Made by a program: the position numbers and the translations under genes. Of a stretch of 64,000 nucleotides of DNA, positions 59,661 to 64,000 are shown piece after piece; position 1 is the stretch's first letter; each line of letters starts with the position of its first letter. The notes under the pieces were generated by a model. That model had not been told where the DNA came from. It searched no databases and saw only the letters and a program-made list of their open reading frames with translations. This DNA comes from JAIQET01 sp035542575 (lineage in GTDB: Bacteria; Acidobacteriota; Terriglobia; Terriglobales; Acidobacteriaceae), in NCBI GenBank assembly GCA_035542575.1, contig DATKLE010000037.1, forward strand, positions 1 through 64,000. Direction: 5' to 3'.

Positions 59661-61493
59661 ATGGACCTCTTGCAGAAAATCCGCACCCTCCCCACCGACC
59701 CCGGCGTGTACCTCTACAAGAACGCCGAGGGCGAGATCATCTACGTCGGCAAGGCCAAGAACCTGCGCAGCCGCGTCTCCTCCTACTTTCGCGAAGGCCG
59801 CTGGGAAGACGCCAAGACCGATACCCTGGTGCGCGAGGCGGTGGACGTTGACTACATCGTCGTAGCCAACAACAAGGAAGCGCTGGCGCTGGAGAACCAT
59901 CTCATCAAGCAGAAGCAGCCGCGCTTCAACATTCTGCTGCGGGACGACAAAACCTATCCCTACGTGAAGCTGACCCTGGGCGAGCGCTTTCCACGGGTGT
60001 ACGTAACACGCCGCTTGCGCAAGGACGGCAGCGCCTATTACGGCCCCTACTTCCCGGCAAATCTGGCCTATCGGATCACAGACCTGATTCATCGTCATTT
60101 CCTGGTGCCGTCGTGCAAGGTGGATTTGACGCGCTATCACCCCCGACCCTGTCTGCAGTACTACATCAAACGCTGCCTGGGACCGTGCGTGGAATCGCTG
60201 ACCACCCCGGAGATCTACCAGGAGGCGGTACGCGACGTGAAATTGTTCCTGGAAGGGCGGCCGACCGACTTGTCCCGCTCGCTGCGCGAGCGCATGGCCG
60301 CTGCGGCGGAAGCCGAAGAATACGAGCGCGCGGCGCGATATCGAGATCTGATTTCGACCGTGGAGCAGTTGCAGGAGAAGCAACGCATCGCCGCCGTCGA
60401 AGGCGACGACGCCGATGTGTTTGGCTATCACTACGAAAACGACATGCTGGCGGTGAATCTGTTTCACATGCGCAGCGGGCGAGTGTTGGACCGGCGGGAG
60501 TTTTTCTGGGAGGACCTGCCGTTTGGCATCGAGGAGGGCGGCTTCAGCCCGGGCGAGTTCTTCTCCACGCTGCTAAAGCAGATCTACATCGGGCAGCCGT
60601 ACGTTCCGCGCAATATCTATGTTCCGGTGGAGTTTGAAGACCGGGCGGACCTGGAGGAGGTCTTGTCCGAGCAACTGGCGGACAAGACTGCCCGTCCCAC
60701 ACGAGTGCACATCACCGTCCCGCAGCGCGGCGACAAGCGGTCGCTCATTGACCTGGCGGGGAACAACGCCAAACAGTCTTACGACCAGCGCTTCCGGGTG
60801 ATGAAGCCGAATACCAAGGCCACGCAGGAGGCGTTGCAGGACGCGCTCGGCGTGGCCGAGCTGCCTCGCCGTATCGAGTGCTTCGACATCTCGCACATTC
60901 AGGGCGCGGAGACCGTTGCTTCGATGGTCGTCTGGGAAGATGGCCGGATGAAGAAGTCGGATTACCGCAAATTCATCATCCGCAGTGTGGACGGCGTGGA
61001 CGATTTCGCCTCCATGCGCGAAGTTGTGACCCGCCGCTACAAGCGTGTGCAGGAGGAGAAGAAGAAGCTGCCCAGCCTGGTGCTGATTGACGGCGGCCTG
61101 GGCCAGCTGCGCGCTGCGGCGCAAGCCCTGGAGTCGCTGGAAATCATCAACCAGCCGCTGGCGGCCATTGCCAAGCGGGAGGAGATCATCTACGTCTACG
61201 GGCAGGAGAACGAGCCGGTCGTCCTCGATCACCATTCTCCGGTGCTGCACCTGGTGCAGTTGATTCGCGACGAAGCCCACCGCTTCGCCGTGACCTTCCA
61301 CCGCAAGCGCCGCCAGATGCGCGACCGGTCAACCGAGTTGCTCTCGATTCCCGGGGTTGGCGAGCGGACCACCCGCCGCCTGCTGGAACACTTCGGCAGC
61401 GTGCAGGCAGTGAGGCAGGCGGATGTTGGGGCGCTGTCGGCGGTGGTGACTCGCAGTCAGGCGGAAGCGATTTTGGGGCATTTCCGGAAGTAG
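59661..61493 (+). CDS. uvrC: Excinuclease ABC subunit C
   Basis: UvrC makes both incisions in nucleotide excision repair. The 610-residue protein has the N-terminal GIY-YIG nuclease (GVYLYKNAEGEIIYVGKAKN), the UvrB-binding UVR motif (EEYERAARYRDLISTVEQL), the RNase H-like half (RRIECFDISHIQGAETVASM) and C-terminal helix-hairpin-helix motifs (LLSIPGVGERTTRRLLEHFG). Cysteines in RYHPRPCLQYYIKRCLGPC mark the FeS-type cluster region. The start is ATG 59661. Confidence 0.97.
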   Translation: MDLLQKIRTLPTDPGVYLYKNAEGEIIYVGKAKNLRSRVSSYFREGRWEDAKTDTLVREAVDVDYIVVANNKEALALENHLIKQKQPRFNILLRDDKTYPYVKLTLGERFPRVYVTRRLRKDGSAYYGPYFPANLAYRITDLIHRHFLVPSCKVDLTRYHPRPCLQYYIKRCLGPCVESLTTPEIYQEAVRDVKLFLEGRPTDLSRSLRERMAAAAEAEEYERAARYRDLISTVEQLQEKQRIAAVEGDDADVFGYHYENDMLAVNLFHMRSGRVLDRREFFWEDLPFGIEEGGFSPGEFFSTLLKQIYIGQPYVPRNIYVPVEFEDRADLEEVLSEQLADKTARPTRVHITVPQRGDKRSLIDLAGNNAKQSYDQRFRVMKPNTKATQEALQDALGVAELPRRIECFDISHIQGAETVASMVVWEDGRMKKSDYRKFIIRSVDGVDDFASMREVVTRRYKRVQEEKKKLPSLVLIDGGLGQLRAAAQALESLEIINQPLAAIAKREEIIYVYGQENEPVVLDHHSPVLHLVQLIRDEAHRFAVTFHRKRRQMRDRSTELLSIPGVGERTTRRLLEHFGSVQAVRQADVGALSAVVTRSQAEAILGHFRK

Positions 61494-61742
61494 TGGCGGG
61501 TAGCTGAGCATCGCTCCCACAAGGGCGCAGAACAACCCGCTCCTACCAGATACCTTACCAGCATCACAAATTGACCGGGACCTCAATTGCTGCCAACAGG
61601 CGATAGCTCTCAAAACCCCGGTCACTGGGTCAGTGAGTGATATAGCGATGTTACGCCAACTAGCTAGACGGTCCGTCCCTGACCGCGAATTCCAGGCCAG
61701 TGGGAACTATTGTGTTCCGCAAACCAACGATCAGCCGTCGTT

Positions 61743-62618
61743 TCACTGTTTCCAGAGATACTTTCTCGCATACGACACTTTGAATTTCTCCTTCGGAGTC
61801 CGGTTCACCTTAACCTCGTGGACTGCGCTGCTCGAGGCATTCGGCGGCACGTATCTGAGGTAATACATGCCGTCTATCATTTCCTTGATACTCGCGAAGA
61901 CCTTTGGCGCGTCCTCCCTACCGACCTGACTGAAAGATCTGCCGCCGGTCACCTCGGCCAAGTTCTGCATGATCTTCACACCCCTGTATGACATGCCGGA
62001 AAGTTCGGTATCGATAGTAAAAATCACTGCCCCGGCTCTCAGCGCATCCAAAGCCGCCTCATCGCGCGTGGTATGGCTCAAGTTGTCCTCCCCATCGCTG
62101 ATCAGCACCAATATGCGACGCGCCGGTTTCTGCCAGTCGCGTAGTCCCATGCGCTCCTTGCAGGCCATGGCCAGAGCATCGTAAAGAGCAGTGCCGCCGC
62201 CGATGCCCACCGGGATAGTGGCACTTTGCAACTGTTCCCTCTTGAACCATCCGGTCGCATGTGGAGCGGCGTCAAACTTGAGGAAGAATACTCGATCCTC
62301 CGGGCCGCGAATGCTCTCATCCACAAACCGCTTCGCCGTGTTCAGAATCTCGACGAGGTCCGCCGAGCGCTGTGAGCTGCTCGCATCGATCAACACGCCC
62401 AATTCCACCGGAAAGTCAACTCCCCGCACAAGACTGGCACCGGTGACCAGCGTTTTCTGGTCCGTGATCGCTAGCGATTCCACGGTCACAGGGGTTGGCC
62501 GGTGATGCGAATCGGTCACGATCAGGGGAATGGCCACCCTCGGTGCGGACGATTCTTGTGCCACCCCAAACAATCCCACGAACGCAAGTAACACAGCCGT
62601 GCAGACCTGCTTCATCAT
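61743..62618 (-). CDS. VWFA-related acidobacterial-type exported protein
   Basis: This 291-residue exported protein carries a von Willebrand A domain of the type abundant in acidobacteria. The MIDAS residues are in GVLIDASSSQRSAD, GIGGGTALYDALAM and VLISDGEDN. It has a signal peptide from ATG 62618 (GGAGG 5 nt upstream). The last 40 residues form a short beta tail (HEVKVNRTPKEKFKVSYARK). The ligand and partner are unknown. Confidence 0.85.
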   Translation of the reverse strand: MMKQVCTAVLLAFVGLFGVAQESSAPRVAIPLIVTDSHHRPTPVTVESLAITDQKTLVTGASLVRGVDFPVELGVLIDASSSQRSADLVEILNTAKRFVDESIRGPEDRVFFLKFDAAPHATGWFKREQLQSATIPVGIGGGTALYDALAMACKERMGLRDWQKPARRILVLISDGEDNLSHTTRDEAALDALRAGAVIFTIDTELSGMSYRGVKIMQNLAEVTGGRSFSQVGREDAPKVFASIKEMIDGMYYLRYVPPNASSSAVHEVKVNRTPKEKFKVSYARKYLWKQ

Positions 62619-62808
62619 CAGTACCTCCGACCGATTGAAGAGCCACTCGTCAGATTGACTCTTGCGCAATCAACCAAGTTCGGCGTCACTGGAAGGCTCC
62701 GTTCTGAACGGGAGCGTATCACGGGTGCTCCGGCGTCTCCCCAATTTAGGCTCGGAGCCCTCGTTCATATTAAGAACCGAAACCCCGGCGCCAACCACCA
62801 GCCCCCAG

Positions 62809-63270
62809 CTACTGCTTCATCGGAGACGCGTTCCCCATGTCCATCACCACCTTCCAGCTGCCATCCTTCTGCTTCTTCCAGATGGTGGCGTACTTGCCGT
62901 AGCTGACCGTGGTTTTGCCGTGTTTGTCTTTGGAGCGGAATTCGTAGGTGCCGTAGGTGTAGCCCAGGTCGCCCGAAGCGGACATGTCGGCGTGCACCGG
63001 CTTCCAGATCAGGCTGTTGTCTTTCTGATCGAGGAATCCCATGGTCTTGGCGATGGCCTCTTTGCCCTCTAGCATGTTCTCTCCATTGGGCAGTTCGACC
63101 GCATCGTCGGCGTAGTAGGACATGTATCCTTGCGATCCCTTCTCGGCGGCGGCCTTCATGAATTCGGCTTCGAGTTGAACGAGTTGATCGGAGCCGGGTT
63201 TGGCCTTCCCGGCAAAACCAGCCGCGGCAAGAGTGAGCGCGAGCGCGAGGGTGAGTAGTGTGAGTCTCAT
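62809..63270 (-). CDS. Exported SnoaL/DUF4440-like (NTF2 fold) protein
   Basis: This 153-residue exported protein (signal LTLLTLALALTLAAAGFAG) has an NTF2-like cone: QLEAEFMKAAAEKGSQGYMS, YYADDAVELPNGENMLEGKE, WKPVHADMSASGDLGYTYGTY and WKKQKDGSWKVVMDMGNAS. Relatives are annotated as DUF4440/ketosteroid-isomerase-like. The active-site pocket residues cannot be assigned, so the substrate is unknown. ATG 63270 starts the signal sequence. Confidence 0.82.
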   Translation of the reverse strand: MRLTLLTLALALTLAAAGFAGKAKPGSDQLVQLEAEFMKAAAEKGSQGYMSYYADDAVELPNGENMLEGKEAIAKTMGFLDQKDNSLIWKPVHADMSASGDLGYTYGTYEFRSKDKHGKTTVSYGKYATIWKKQKDGSWKVVMDMGNASPMKQ

Positions 63271-63320
63271 CGGGCATCCTTGTCTTGAAACGCGCAATTT
63301 TACTCGCTCCGGGAGGAAAA

Positions 63321-63434
63321 GGCTTTAACCGCAAAGTGCGCAAAGAAACGCCACGAAGGTCGCAAAGGGGGCAGGTCGAGGTACTTTGCGTTCTTTGCGG
63401 CCTTCCTTCGCGTCCTTTGCGGTTCAAGCTTTTG
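63321..63434. repeat. 'CTTTGCG' intergenic repeat, copy 3
   Basis: AACCGCAAAGTGCGCAAAGAAA at the left faces CTTTGCGTTCTTTGCGGCC and CGTCCTTTGCGGTTC at the right, an imperfect inverted pair about 110 bp long. It lies between the divergent DUF4440-like and PD40 genes. Confidence 0.6.
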
Positions 63435-63497
63435 ACTTCCCCCGCGACAAGCACACTTCGCTTCGGGTATCTTCGTACGGTTCGAGATCGCGCACCC

Positions 63498-64000
63498 ATG
63501 ATCAACAGATTGCATTTATCTATCCTGCTGGCAGTTACCGTCAGCGTGCTGACTCACCAGGCCCGCGCCCAGACCGAGCCGGCTTCCTCCCAGCAGGAGA
63601 AGCACCTCCGCAACATCCGGCAGCTCACCTTTGGAGGCCAGAATGCCGAGGCCTATTTCTCCTCCGACGGCAAGAAGCTGATCTTTCAGTCCACCCGCGA
63701 CGACCTGAAGTGCGACCAGATTTTCACCATGAACATCGACGGATCTGATGTGCGCATGGTGTCGACCGGCAAGGGCCGCACGACTTGCAGCTATTTCTAT
63801 CCCAACAACAAGAAAATTCTGTACTCTTCCACGCATCTCGGCGATGCCCAATGCCCGCCCAAGCCGGATTACTCCAAGGGATACGTCTGGGGCGTGTACT
63901 CGACCTACGACATCTTCACCGCCAATCCCGACGGGTCTGACGTGAAGCAACTCACCAACACGCCCGGCTACGACGCCGAAGCGGTCATCTCCGAAGATGG
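63498..64000 (+). CDS. PD40/TolB-like beta-propeller protein (3' end outside window)
   Basis: This exported protein has a signal peptide (HLSILLAVTVSVLTHQARAQ). PD40/TolB-type repeats follow: RQLTFGGQNAEAYFSSDG, QIFTMNIDGSDVRMV and DIFTANPDGSDVKQLTNTPG. The window ends within the propeller at about residue 168. Such proteins are periplasmic and often act with peptidase domains, but whether one follows is unknown. ATG 63498 is the only early start. Confidence 0.85.
   Translation, partial: MINRLHLSILLAVTVSVLTHQARAQTEPASSQQEKHLRNIRQLTFGGQNAEAYFSSDGKKLIFQSTRDDLKCDQIFTMNIDGSDVRMVSTGKGRTTCSYFYPNNKKILYSSTHLGDAQCPPKPDYSKGYVWGVYSTYDIFTANPDGSDVKQLTNTPGYDAEAVISED

Overview
The window looks like chromosomal DNA of a high-GC, Gram-negative soil-type bacterium, most likely an acidobacterium (Terriglobia/Koribacter-like). 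This is an inference. It rests on an Acidobacteria-type VWFA protein, a secretin ending in a cohesin-like domain, outer-membrane lipoproteins, a PD40/TolB-like protein, and many dispersed intergenic repeats. The genes are mostly housekeeping genes in short operons on both strands, with a few accessory insertions.

Layout. 0-6 kb: a truncated tyrosine integrase beside the 3' end of tRNA-Phe (probable edge of a genomic island lying to the left), then hutI and hutU (histidine degradation) separated by a YjbR-like gene and an AbrB/PIN toxin-antitoxin pair. 6-9.3 kb: a secretin and two pseudopilins (type II secretion/type IV pilus-like), whose leaders could be processed by the prepilin peptidase at 53.8 kb. 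9.5-20.7 kb: smpB, pepA, argS, larC, metG, a TatD nuclease, yajQ and a polyprenyl diphosphate synthase. 21-28 kb: a small secreted protein, a DedA-rhodanese fusion interrupted by an in-frame TGA, a CYTH protein, a GT39-like membrane protein, an RsbRD-N-like protein and an M1 peptidase-like protein with a broken active site. 28-32 kb: a thioesterase, fabH, the SRP RNA gene, a TgpA-like transglutaminase and a beta-barrel protein. 32-43 kb: rimO, yacG, a REP-associated transposase flanked by its own REP elements, pgpA, a TIG/propeller protein, cinA, thpR, plsY-gpsA, an HD-GYP sensor and ftsY. 43-51 kb: ribD and ribE, a phosphoketolase-acetate kinase operon, a lone MlaF-type ATPase and mobA. 51-64 kb: a PilZ protein, several lipoproteins and secreted proteins, a cytochrome c, prepilin peptidase plus a PAS protein, an OmpA-like lipoprotein, uvrC, the VWFA protein and a truncated PD40 protein.

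The most interesting signal is at 21489-22457. The catalytic loop of the rhodanese domain carries TGA where cysteine is expected. The frame stays open and rhodanese-like to a TAG 53 codons later, and a GC-rich hairpin with a G-containing apical loop follows the TGA at bacterial SECIS distance. This is a candidate selenocysteine-containing membrane sulfurtransferase. Other points of interest are a toxin-antitoxin promoter that overlaps a palindromic operator and predicts a leaderless mRNA, a RAYT gene whose two ends are made of REP sequence, a secretin-cohesin fusion, a pseudo-M1 peptidase, a DHp-like domain lacking its histidine, and several families of dispersed intergenic repeats.
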